A program made the translations under genes and the position numbers. From Planctomycetia bacterium (lineage in GTDB: Bacteria; Planctomycetota; Planctomycetia; Gemmatales; Gemmataceae), in assembly GCA_005808665.1 (NCBI GenBank), contig SYLG01000007.1, positions 1-54,297 on the forward strand: 54,297 nt of DNA. The letters run 5' to 3'. Shown in pieces: positions 25,470-36,989 of this stretch (its first letter is position 1; every line of letters starts with the position of its first letter). Under the pieces are notes generated by a model. The model searched no databases. It was given only the letters and a program-made list of their open reading frames with translations, and was not told the origin of the DNA.

Positions 25470-26345
25470 CTATTCCGCCTTGGCGGGTAATTCAATGAAC
25501 AGCGATTTTTTTTGGATTTTCCGCAACAAGGCTTGAAAAGGCCCATTTAAAGCAAACCACCAAAAAACGAGAGCAATCATCATATCCAAACTGCGGATCC
25601 AAACAGGGGTGAAGCCAACGATGGCAACCAATGCAACCGAGGAAGGAAACCAACGGCCCCGGGTCTTTTTGGGTTGAGGACGATTTGGCCCCAAAAGTTT
25701 CCTGGAAGGGTGGGGAAATCCTATCCGGCTAATCATTAAAAAAGCGATGAAAGCAGCGGCCATCGGACACCCAACAAATGCCAATTTCACCGTGATTTCT
25801 GAAAATCCAGGAATCCAGGTCGCAAAAGGAGGATCCAATACCAATCGACCTTGAATCAAAACAATACCACAAATACAACCGGCTGCAGCTGGTGATGGAA
25901 GTCCTACAAATTTTTTACCATCCGCTTTGGATAAGCTCGTTCGTTCCAGATTGAATCTTGCCAACCGAAGCAGAGTACCAGCCAGATACAAGGAAGCCAC
26001 CAGCCCCCAAACGGTGGAGGAGGATGATGACTCGGGCTGCGTAAAGACAACAATCATCAAGTAAGAAGGAACCAGGCCAAAACTAATCCCATCACACAAA
26101 GAATCCAGTTCCGCCCCAAAATCATTTGCACACCGCAAAAGGCGGGCAACCAAACCATCCAGGGCATCGAAAACCATGGCAAGCATTAAAAGGCCAATGG
26201 CTAAATAGATATTGCCCCAGGATTCAAGATCGTGTGGGTTAAAACGATGAATCGAAACGAGGGCTCCAAACCCTGCTATTGCATTCCCCAAGGTTAGCCC
26301 GGTTGGAACAACTCCTCGCAGAAATAACCGGGTAGAATCTGTCAT
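25470..26345 (-). CDS. pssA: CDP-diacylglycerol-serine O-phosphatidyltransferase
   Basis: The 291-residue membrane enzyme makes phosphatidylserine, precursor of phosphatidylethanolamine. The CDP-alcohol phosphotransferase motif DGLVARLLRCANDFGAELDSLCD (about 62-84) fits DGxxAR-x8-Gx3Dx3D. Several hydrophobic helices follow. The N-terminus LRGVVPTGLTLGNAIAG is typical of the bacterial PssA branch. A basic region (PSRKLLGPNRPQPKKTRGRW) near 205-225 and a last membrane segment complete it. ATG 26345 was chosen over the upstream TTG 26357. Confidence 0.92.
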   Translation of the reverse strand: MTDSTRLFLRGVVPTGLTLGNAIAGFGALVSIHRFNPHDLESWGNIYLAIGLLMLAMVFDALDGLVARLLRCANDFGAELDSLCDGISFGLVPSYLMIVVFTQPESSSSSTVWGLVASLYLAGTLLRLARFNLERTSLSKADGKKFVGLPSPAAAGCICGIVLIQGRLVLDPPFATWIPGFSEITVKLAFVGCPMAAAFIAFLMISRIGFPHPSRKLLGPNRPQPKKTRGRWFPSSVALVAIVGFTPVWIRSLDMMIALVFWWFALNGPFQALLRKIQKKSLFIELPAKAE

Positions 26346-26400
26346 TCGTGCCGCCAAAACGGAAATCTACACAAAATCAACATAAAGCAATGTACATCCA

Positions 26401-26435
26401 AAAAGCCACAAAAGGCAAGGTTCCTTGTGGCTTTT
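26401..26435 (-). terminator. Intrinsic terminator after the SAH hydrolase gene
   Basis: AAAAGCCACAA and TTGTGGCTTTT form an 11-bp stem around a 13-base loop. Read on the minus strand the stem ends in TTTT followed by another T and GG. It lies about 40 bases past the stop of the SAH hydrolase gene and before pssA. On the plus strand it is followed by CAGTTTTTTTT, so it could work both ways. Confidence 0.7.
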
Positions 26436-26476
26436 CAGTTTTTTTTATAAATCGGGCGCTAATTCCTAATTGGGGA

Positions 26477-29068
<2,592 letters not shown>

Positions 29069-32000
29069 ATGTCAAAATTCAAGCATCAAAGGTCCGTTAT
29101 TTCCCGAATTTCGGCAATTTTTGGTGGTTCAAAAGATGTCGGATCACCTTACCCTAACCGGAAAGCTCCCAACCTGGAATGGTTGGAATCCCGGCTGGTT
29201 CCCACCTTCAACTATGTCGTAACAAACATTACCGATGTGCCCGGCGAAGTTGGCGGCCCTTTGGATGGATCACTACGAAGAGGACTCCAACTAGCCGGCC
29301 TTTCCAATGAAGATGCCGTTATTACTTTTGATCCAACCGTTTTTAATTCCCAGTCGCCCCAAACCATTACGCTTAATGGTGTGGATGGTGCCTTGTTACT
29401 TTCCAACCCGAAAATTCAGGTCAACGGACCAGGCACAAGTTCCGATTTCACCCCCTTAACCATTCAGGCAATCAACGGAATTGCAACTGCTTCTGTTGCG
29501 ACCCCGGGAATTGGCTATGCCCCCGGTGATATTCTTTACCAACCGGTGGGGTCTGGTCCCGCCTATGCTGGTGGTGCCCAGTTTACCGTTACATCCGTGG
29601 GTCCCAATGGGGCCATAACGGGAGTCTTTGTGCAAAAACCTGGAGGTGGTCAACAGGTTAACGAAATATTGGATAGCACTATCTTTCCCGCATCCTTGAT
29701 CAACCTGACCGGATCCGGAACCGGGGCCAAACTGCAAGTGAGTACTTTGAGGCGGGCGAGTGGTCTTTTTGTAACCCAAACCCAAGCCACTTCCGCAGAA
29801 TTGAGCGGGATGACGCTAGCTAATTCCTATAGTACCGTTACAACAACCGCCCTGGGAGCCATTTACCATATTGGCGGAACCTTAAGTTTAGCCAATATTT
29901 TTATGGATGGAGATCTTGGTGACGGTATAAAAGGACATGGCATTTATACTCAAAGCGGTTCTGGTCCGCTACAAATAACTGATAGCAAGATCGTTAATGT
30001 GAGCTTGCAAGCCATCAGGAATGATAATGCCAATTCAATAACAATCAATAATAGTTTAATAGCAAGGAATGATATTGGTGGCATATATAATTATTCATCG
30101 CTTAATGCAACTATAAAAATTACAAATTCTGAATTTAGCTATAATGGAGATTCATTATCTGCCGGAATTGGTGGATTAGTAGGAGCAATTTTTACATTTA
30201 GCAAATTAGATATTGGCAATTCCTATTTTGTAAATAATGTGTCCGGATTTAATGGCGGTGCAATTGAAATGCACGGCCCTAGTACAATAATTAAAGACAG
30301 TTTTTTTAATAGCAACATTACATTAGCGACGGAAGTCCTTCTTACAGCCGGTTCCCAAACCATGGGTGGGGGTGCTATTTGGAATGAAGCGGGAGATCTG
30401 ACTATTTCCAAAACCGGTTTTACGGATAACCAGGCTAATTTTTATGGTAGAGATAGTGGTGGTGGGGCGGTTTATAATCAAAGTGGTGTATTAAAACTGA
30501 CGCAATCGACTTTTTACGGAAATGTTGCCAATATTTTTACCAACCCGATGCAGGTACCGGTTCCTCCCGATGCTACCATAACGGACCCAAGCCAATATCC
30601 CACCTCAAGGTATTCTGGGGGCGGTGCTTTGTATTCTGGCGGTGATACCACAATCAATCAGGTAACATTTGGCGAAAATCGTGTGGATTGTGGGGTCAAC
30701 ATTTGGAGGATGCCAAGTATGGCGAATTGGGGAGCAACCATTCCCATTCAGCCCATGTATTCAGGTGGTGGGGCCATTTATTTAACCAATAGCCCATTAG
30801 GTGGAACGGCTGCAGTTCAAAGCATTTTAACGGAAGTTACTTTTGCAGATAATGCGGTAAAAGCAACCGCCTTGCCTGGTTCCGAGGATACTGTTGATTT
30901 TCAAATACCCTTGGATATGGCAGCCATTCCCGGAACGATCGATCCGGAAGTGTATGGTAGGGGATTAACGGGTGGTGCGATCATTATCGGTGATGCTCAT
31001 GAAAGGGCAAATTTAAATACCAATAATGATGCCTATGTGGCGGCAAAGACAAATAATGTTCAAATGGTTAATGTAACGATTACAAACAACCGTGTAGATA
31101 ACCAATTGTTGCCTATCAATGCAGCCAATGGAATTGGTTTATTACCAAATCGTACGGATTCCGCCACAATGTCCAGGGGTATTAGCGGTGGTATTTTTAT
31201 GGATACCGCTCCAGGTAATACTAATGGTGTACAGGCGACAAATAATTTAATAGTTTCAAATTATGGAGCGAATTTTTTTAATAATAAGTATATTAATAAT
31301 GTTGTAGCCGATATTGGAACACAAACAGCCGCCTTTAATCAACCTAATGTTTTAAATGAATCTAGTTCTTATTTTTTGAGCAATGGCCATAATTATTACA
31401 GTGGTGTTGGAATTCAGTTATCCAATGTAAGTGACCAAAGTGTCCCTTATCTTGGGCAGGTCATTGGACCTGGACCCGGTGACATTCGTGATATTCCCCA
31501 AAACTTGCTTGACCCCAATGGCTTGGCGTACAATCCAGGACCTAATACCGTCGTTGGTATGACTAGCCCCAATATTTACACTCAAAACATTCAAACCGAT
31601 GTTATTAAAACCGTTGGTTTAACCAGAAACAGTCCCGCCCGCGATACGGGTGATATTTCGGTGTTTAATTCCGGTATTACCACTCCCTATGACAACAGGT
31701 ACATCAACAGGGCAGTTAATCTGGCAATTGATATTGGGGCCTATGAAGCTCAACTTCCATCGCTTTCGACCATCACATCATTGGTTCCCAACCCGGCGGA
31801 ATATGGTCAAGCCGTTACTCTTGGGGTTACCGTTAATTCCGATGGAGTGAATTCCAAAATCGGTATTGAAGGAACGGTTTATCTCGAAAACAGCAAAACC
31901 TTGGCCATTATTGCTTCCCAACCTGTCAAAGGTTTGGTTCCCTTGCCCGGTCAACAAGCAACCGTTTCGACGACTTTCAATATCAATAATGTGGCTGGTC

Positions 32001-34309
32001 AATACTTTGCCGCTTCCAATATTTATGATTTAAGGGCATTTTTTGATAACAGTAGTGACTTTGCTCCTAGCAAAACTGACATAGTTCAATTAACCGTTAA
32101 TCCTGCAGTTACAAATATTGTTCTAAACTCCGGTAATCCAAATCCATCGGTTGTTAATTCCACAGTTTCTCTTTCTGGAACTATTGTTGCACCCAATTCT
32201 ACTGCTTCCATTGATGGATCGGTTACCTTGTATGATGTAACCGATCCAGTCAATCCTGTATCATTGTCTTCTGGATCCGTTTCCTCTGGGGCTTTCAGTA
32301 TTAACTATGATTTTCTGGAAAGTAAAGTTTACTACTTGCAAGCCAAATACGCATCGTCTAGTGGTAACTTTCTGCAAAGCGTTTCCAATATCCAGACCCA
32401 AGATGTAGGGCAATTGTTGACAAATACTTTGGTTGTAAACCCAAGTACAATAGGGAAAGGTTCATCGGTTTCTTTATCATCAACAATTAGTTCTACTTAT
32501 TTAACTCCTATTACTGGTCCTGTTCAATTTACTTATACCAATTCCTCTGGAAGTATTGTGGTTCTTGGATCCGTTGACGCCTCCTCCGCTGTGGTTGATC
32601 CATCGCAACCCAATGGGTTAGTTTATACTTTGACTGTTAATAGTGCAACCGCCAATTTGCCTTTGGGAATGATTCCTATTGTTGCCAGTTACATCAGGGT
32701 TAGCGGTGATCCCTATGTAGGAATTGCTTCGTCTCCGAAAAATCTGGTGGTAACCGGGCAGCAAACCACGACCCAATTTTCAATTCTTCCTTTAGGAACA
32801 ATCAGTTTTGGATCCCTGGTTCAGTTGACCGCCACCGTAAGCCCAACCAGCATAGTGTTGCCGTTTGGCACAAGTAGTGTCACTTTTTATGATGGCACCG
32901 TTTCCCTTGGTTCCGCACCTCTCGATGTTAATACAAGGCAAGCTGTATTTACCACGATTTCCCTAGGCGGGGGATCCCATAACCTTACCGCCGTTTATTC
33001 CGGTGATGGAGTGAATTATCAGGGTTCCACCTCACCCGTGCAAACCTTGAATATAGCTTCACGAAGTACAACCACCACTTTAACTTGTACACCGGCCACG
33101 GGTGCCACCGGGGTTCCTGTAACCATGACCGCTACCATTGTTGGAGTTGGATCCACAAGTCAAATGGCACCCCCTGCCGGGTCGGTTGTGTTCAAGGATG
33201 GGTCGGTTGTTTTAGGTTCGGCAACGGTTAATGCGAATAACCAAGCTGTACTTTCCGTAGCCACCTTAAGCACAGGGACTCATCAACTTTCCGCAATCTT
33301 TACTCCCTCCAATGCCAATTATTCTGGTTCCAATGGAGCCTTGGTTTTCATTGTCAAAAAGGTGGTTGCCCAGCCCTATTATGCCATTGCCCCCGGACAG
33401 GGACCCACTTTGGTTGGGTTTAATACGACCAACAACCAACAAGCATTTGCGGTTATGCCCTTTGGGCCACTTTTTAAAGGTGGCCTGAGGACGGCAACCG
33501 GTGACACCAATGGTGATAGTGTGGCTGACATTATTGTGGCAGCAGGGCCTGGCGGTAATTCTACCATCAAAATATATGATGGAAAAACGCTTGGGGTAAT
33601 TGCCACTTTCCAGGCCTATGGTGGATACAATGGTGCGGTTAATATAGCTGCAGGAGATCTCAACAATGATGGGTATGCAGACATCATTACTTCCCCTGGG
33701 AGCCTCGGACCAACCTCTAATGTAAAGGCCTTTAGTGGCAAGAATGGCCAGATCCTTCGCAGTTTCCTTGCCTACGCCCAAGGGTATACCGGGGGTGTTA
33801 CGGTCGCTGCAGGTGATGTAAACGGGGATGGATTTACCGATATCATTACTGGCCCCCAGGTTGCAAACCCTCCCCATGTAAAGGTGTTTAGTGGCCAATC
33901 GGGAACTACTCTCCAAAGTTTTTATGCTTACAGCGCCGCATTTAACGGAGGAATCTTTGTTGCCTCCGGTGATTTCAACGGTGATGGTTTTGCGGACATT
34001 GTGACCGGAGCCAATGCCGGTGGTGGCCCCCATGTTGTGGTTGTTAGTGGGGCCAATCCCAAATTGAAATTAGGCAGTTTTTATGCTTATACCCAGACCT
34101 TTAGCGGAGGGGTAAGGGTAGGGGCTGTCGATATCAATGGCGATGGCGTTCCTGAAATCATTACCGGAGCAGGTGCAGGCATTGGCCCATTAGTAACACG
34201 GTGGACTCTACCTACTGGTGCCAGTAATTTCAAACAGGTTGATCAGTTCTTTGCCTATGGCAAAGGCGGTCCCAACAATTACACGGCCGGTACATTCCCT
34301 AGCGTTTAG
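29069..34309 (+). CDS. Giant secreted beta-helix / Ig-like / FG-GAP surface protein
   Basis: The 1746-residue product begins with a basic segment and the motif LEWLESRLVPTF near 34-45, a signature at the N-terminus of many very large planctomycete exported proteins. Residues about 60-890 are Gly/Asn-rich repeats (GGAIWNEAGDLTIS, GGAVYNQSG, GGAIYLTNS) typical of right-handed parallel beta-helices. Residues about 895-1430 contain about five Ig-like repeats (TITSLVPNPAEYGQAVTLGV and similar). Residues about 1455-1740 hold five FG-GAP/VCBS-type repeats with calcium-loop cores such as GDTNGDSVADI, GDVNGDGFTDI and GDFNGDGFADI. It is probably an adhesin or cell-surface structural protein. ATG 29069 has AGGGG about 9 bases upstream; the frame is open for 37 more codons. 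Two patches of the beta-helix region are unusually AT-rich. Confidence 0.9.
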   Translation: MSKFKHQRSVISRISAIFGGSKDVGSPYPNRKAPNLEWLESRLVPTFNYVVTNITDVPGEVGGPLDGSLRRGLQLAGLSNEDAVITFDPTVFNSQSPQTITLNGVDGALLLSNPKIQVNGPGTSSDFTPLTIQAINGIATASVATPGIGYAPGDILYQPVGSGPAYAGGAQFTVTSVGPNGAITGVFVQKPGGGQQVNEILDSTIFPASLINLTGSGTGAKLQVSTLRRASGLFVTQTQATSAELSGMTLANSYSTVTTTALGAIYHIGGTLSLANIFMDGDLGDGIKGHGIYTQSGSGPLQITDSKIVNVSLQAIRNDNANSITINNSLIARNDIGGIYNYSSLNATIKITNSEFSYNGDSLSAGIGGLVGAIFTFSKLDIGNSYFVNNVSGFNGGAIEMHGPSTIIKDSFFNSNITLATEVLLTAGSQTMGGGAIWNEAGDLTISKTGFTDNQANFYGRDSGGGAVYNQSGVLKLTQSTFYGNVANIFTNPMQVPVPPDATITDPSQYPTSRYSGGGALYSGGDTTINQVTFGENRVDCGVNIWRMPSMANWGATIPIQPMYSGGGAIYLTNSPLGGTAAVQSILTEVTFADNAVKATALPGSEDTVDFQIPLDMAAIPGTIDPEVYGRGLTGGAIIIGDAHERANLNTNNDAYVAAKTNNVQMVNVTITNNRVDNQLLPINAANGIGLLPNRTDSATMSRGISGGIFMDTAPGNTNGVQATNNLIVSNYGANFFNNKYINNVVADIGTQTAAFNQPNVLNESSSYFLSNGHNYYSGVGIQLSNVSDQSVPYLGQVIGPGPGDIRDIPQNLLDPNGLAYNPGPNTVVGMTSPNIYTQNIQTDVIKTVGLTRNSPARDTGDISVFNSGITTPYDNRYINRAVNLAIDIGAYEAQLPSLSTITSLVPNPAEYGQAVTLGVTVNSDGVNSKIGIEGTVYLENSKTLAIIASQPVKGLVPLPGQQATVSTTFNINNVAGQYFAASNIYDLRAFFDNSSDFAPSKTDIVQLTVNPAVTNIVLNSGNPNPSVVNSTVSLSGTIVAPNSTASIDGSVTLYDVTDPVNPVSLSSGSVSSGAFSINYDFLESKVYYLQAKYASSSGNFLQSVSNIQTQDVGQLLTNTLVVNPSTIGKGSSVSLSSTISSTYLTPITGPVQFTYTNSSGSIVVLGSVDASSAVVDPSQPNGLVYTLTVNSATANLPLGMIPIVASYIRVSGDPYVGIASSPKNLVVTGQQTTTQFSILPLGTISFGSLVQLTATVSPTSIVLPFGTSSVTFYDGTVSLGSAPLDVNTRQAVFTTISLGGGSHNLTAVYSGDGVNYQGSTSPVQTLNIASRSTTTTLTCTPATGATGVPVTMTATIVGVGSTSQMAPPAGSVVFKDGSVVLGSATVNANNQAVLSVATLSTGTHQLSAIFTPSNANYSGSNGALVFIVKKVVAQPYYAIAPGQGPTLVGFNTTNNQQAFAVMPFGPLFKGGLRTATGDTNGDSVADIIVAAGPGGNSTIKIYDGKTLGVIATFQAYGGYNGAVNIAAGDLNNDGYADIITSPGSLGPTSNVKAFSGKNGQILRSFLAYAQGYTGGVTVAAGDVNGDGFTDIITGPQVANPPHVKVFSGQSGTTLQSFYAYSAAFNGGIFVASGDFNGDGFADIVTGANAGGGPHVVVVSGANPKLKLGSFYAYTQTFSGGVRVGAVDINGDGVPEIITGAGAGIGPLVTRWTLPTGASNFKQVDQFFAYGKGGPNNYTAGTFPSV

Positions 34310-34328
34310 TTAACAAAAATTGAGCCAA

Positions 34329-34360
34329 CATGAAGGACGGGATAATACCCGTCCTTCATG
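34329..34360. terminator. Hairpin between convergent genes
   Basis: CATGAAGGACGGG and CCCGTCCTTCATG form a perfect 13-bp stem around ATAATA. It stands between the stop of the giant surface protein (plus) and the stop of the ABC-2 permease (minus) and could terminate both. T-runs are weak on the plus side (TATTTC); on the minus side a TTTTT lies about 10 bases beyond the stem. Confidence 0.7.
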
Positions 34361-34364
34361 TATT

Positions 34365-35903
34365 TCATCCGGTTGATTTACGCATCATGGTCATAATACT
34401 TAAAGTCCCCGAAATCATTCCCACGCCAAAAAGGAGGGCAGATGCGGTAAAGACCTGTCTGAAATTGGGATTGGGTTGTGAGATGGTGGTCAATAATTCC
34501 CGAAACCCATCCAGGGCCCATCCATGGGGCGTTAAAAAACTAATCCACCGGGTATCTTCGGGAAAAAGTTCCCTTGGAATAATGCACCCTCCCAAGAGGG
34601 CTAATCCCAATGACGGTAAAAGCCCCCACATGGAAACCTGGGCCATGGTTTTGGCCTGGGTTGCAACCAATAATCCCAAACCCACTGAAGCAATACTTGA
34701 GGAGATCACCAATATTCCCAACCAGAACAGGTTGGTAACCCAATACGAGTGCGTGCTCCCCCACGACATTCCTAATAACAGGCCCCCCAATAATAAAAGG
34801 GTGGCACCCTGAAAGATTGCCAAAACCAGATAGGGCAATGTTTTCCCAATAAGGACAGCGCCCATGTTTACTGGGGCAAGGCACATGCGGCTCCAGGTGC
34901 GTCGTTCCCTTTCCTGGACAAATGTACCAGACATGGGAAGGCCCATAAAAAACAAAAAAAGGACCAAAAAGGAGGGCACAAGGATTTGATACCGGTGCGC
35001 TCCCCTTTTTAGCCAACCTTTCCCGTCCCCGTCCAAAAATGGTACCTCCCGCCCCATGGGTTCCGTGGTATCGTGGGCTTTGACCAGGGAAGTCCAGGTT
35101 TTCCCGGTAAGGTTATACCGCGAAAATTGACCGGTTAAAGCTTTTTGGATACCTTCTCCGATTTTACCCCGATAGGAGGCGATGGTTGTTTCATTGCCCT
35201 CTGAAACTTTGTAAATGAGGTCCTTTAGGCTAGTGGAATCCTTACCCAATAGGAATTGGAAACGGGGTGGGATAGGAACCCGGACCCCTTGGGTGAGGAT
35301 TTCAATGAATTCCTGGTCTCCCAGTTGTTCAAAGGCTTTGCCGATCATCCAGGGCAGAATGACCCTCATCAAGGAAACTTGAGCCACCTGCTCCATCACC
35401 GCCGCCGATAAACCCTGTTTGGGGTCTTTTAATACCATAACTCCAATTTTGTCCAGGTGAACCCCTTCCCGATGAAAAGGATTGATACCATGAGAAAGGA
35501 ATGAACAAAGGTCGATTTTTCCTCCGATTTCCGGGCCCAAAACGATGACCGCGGCCCTTCTGTGAGAATGGACAAGGAATTCGGCTTCTTGCTGGTTTGA
35601 GATCAATTCCAATTTCAGGTCTGGGCATTCACGCAAATCCGCCCGAATTCGCTCTCCCCAAGTAAGTCCATCAAATCCTTGGCTCCGATCCAGATCGACA
35701 ATGGAAACCCGAAATAAATCATCCGGTTTTTGCCCGAATCCCTCACCCAGCAAGATTCCCAATAGCACAATACAAAGGAATGGTAATAACAAAAGAGTAA
35801 CCAAAGTCCTGCGATCCCGACCAAGGCCAAGGAACTCTCTGCGACATACCGTTATTACCGTTCCTGCAAAGGTGATGGAAGGGGAAAAAGGGATATTAAT
35901 CAT
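34365..35903 (-). CDS. ABC-2 type exporter permease
   Basis: The 512-residue protein has one N-terminal membrane helix (TLVTLLLLPFLCIVLLGILLG), then an extracytoplasmic domain of about 270 residues. Five to six C-terminal helices follow (YQILVPSFLVLFLFFMGLPMSG, GATLLLLGGLLLGMSWG, MWGLLPSLGLALLGGCI). This is the NatB/YhiH-type layout. The conserved SGTFVQERERRTWSRMCLAP segment near 325-344, between helices, is typical of ABC-2 permeases. The substrate is unknown. Its ATG overlaps the end of the ATPase gene by 8 bp (ATGATTAA), so the pair is translationally coupled. Confidence 0.9.
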   Translation of the reverse strand: MINIPFSPSITFAGTVITVCRREFLGLGRDRRTLVTLLLLPFLCIVLLGILLGEGFGQKPDDLFRVSIVDLDRSQGFDGLTWGERIRADLRECPDLKLELISNQQEAEFLVHSHRRAAVIVLGPEIGGKIDLCSFLSHGINPFHREGVHLDKIGVMVLKDPKQGLSAAVMEQVAQVSLMRVILPWMIGKAFEQLGDQEFIEILTQGVRVPIPPRFQFLLGKDSTSLKDLIYKVSEGNETTIASYRGKIGEGIQKALTGQFSRYNLTGKTWTSLVKAHDTTEPMGREVPFLDGDGKGWLKRGAHRYQILVPSFLVLFLFFMGLPMSGTFVQERERRTWSRMCLAPVNMGAVLIGKTLPYLVLAIFQGATLLLLGGLLLGMSWGSTHSYWVTNLFWLGILVISSSIASVGLGLLVATQAKTMAQVSMWGLLPSLGLALLGGCIIPRELFPEDTRWISFLTPHGWALDGFRELLTTISQPNPNFRQVFTASALLFGVGMISGTLSIMTMMRKSTG

Positions 35904-36849
35904 CCCGGAGGTCCTTTCCGGTCAGGCTCAAAAACAAATCCTCAAGTCGGGGCCGGTCAATGGTCACTTCGCCCATGGGAACTCCATGATCGGCAAGTTT
36001 TTTCCAAAACCAAATGAAATTTCCATTGTTCAATACCTCTGTCTCCAGGGTTTTCGTATTTTTCAATGGGCGCCATTTTTCTCCGTGGATGGTTACCCAT
36101 TCCTTGAGGAGTTCCTCCCTTTGAGGAATTTTTTCTGTTAAGGAAATGCGTACCGGAAGGTTGGATAATAGTTCCTCCAATGTTCCTCGTGCCAGGATTT
36201 TTCCACAATCAAGAATCACAAGTTCATCACAAAGGATTTCTGCTTCCCCCAGAAAATGGCTTGTGTAAAGGATGGTCATTCCATCCCGGTTCCAATCCCT
36301 TAAAAGTTCAAGCATTCGATTTCTGGATTGGGGATCCACCCCAACGGTGGGTTCATCCAGGATCAATAATTCGGGTTGATGGACCACAGCAATCGCCAGG
36401 TTGAGCCGTCTTGCCATCCCTCCTGATAACTGCCCGGAGGGCTGGTTTCCCCGGTCAGAAAGGCCAACCTGATCCAACAGGTGTGAAATCCAGGAAGCGG
36501 CCCCCTTTTGGTCCAATCCATAAAGATTTGCAAAAAATGCCAGGTTTTCTGCGGCACTCAATTCCGGATAGATGGCCAATTCCTGGGGAACCAACCCAAC
36601 TTTCCTGCGAAAATCCGTCTCGCCTTGGGGCAACGGATCGCCTTTCCAGAACACCGATCCTTGCCTTGGTTTGTGAAAACCAAGGAGGGTGCGTACCAAT
36701 GTGGTTTTACCGGCACCGTTTGGTCCAAGAAGGCCAACGATTTTCCCTTTTTTAATGCTTAGATTTAACCCCTTGATTACTTCCCGGCTGCCATGAAAAA
36801 CATCCAAATTGCGTGTTTCCATGATACTTTCATGCAATGAACCTATCAT
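35896..36849 (-). CDS. ABC transporter ATP-binding protein (ABC-2 exporter partner)
   Basis: The 317-residue ATPase has Walker A LLGPNGAGKTTLV near 38-50, Q-loop VGLVPQELAIYPELSAAENL near 83-102, signature LSGGMARRLNLA near 140 and Walker B LLILDEPTVGVDP near 160. This is the DrrA/NatA-type subfamily that pairs with ABC-2 permeases. A C-terminal accessory region (about 220-317) follows, as is usual for the subfamily. ATG 36849 was chosen over the open frame to 36864 (a TTG); ATG 36822 is another possibility. The permease gene follows with an 8-bp overlap. Confidence 0.92.
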   Translation of the reverse strand: MIGSLHESIMETRNLDVFHGSREVIKGLNLSIKKGKIVGLLGPNGAGKTTLVRTLLGFHKPRQGSVFWKGDPLPQGETDFRRKVGLVPQELAIYPELSAAENLAFFANLYGLDQKGAASWISHLLDQVGLSDRGNQPSGQLSGGMARRLNLAIAVVHQPELLILDEPTVGVDPQSRNRMLELLRDWNRDGMTILYTSHFLGEAEILCDELVILDCGKILARGTLEELLSNLPVRISLTEKIPQREELLKEWVTIHGEKWRPLKNTKTLETEVLNNGNFIWFWKKLADHGVPMGEVTIDRPRLEDLFLSLTGKDLRDD

Positions 36850-36989
36850 GAATAATTGTTCCAATTGGTCTTGTGCCCTTTCAACCCCTCTGCCATTCTA
36901 GAGACAGGATCTTTTCAAGTCCTTTTGGGTGGGATGGGCATTGGCAAAGGTCCGGTTCCCGATCCTCTCCAAAACTCAGGAGTTTTCCC

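Noticed and set aside
33266-34033. 255-residue minus-strand frame in the FG-GAP repeats
   Set aside because: It arises from the repetitive Asp/Gly codons of the calcium-loop repeats read backwards.
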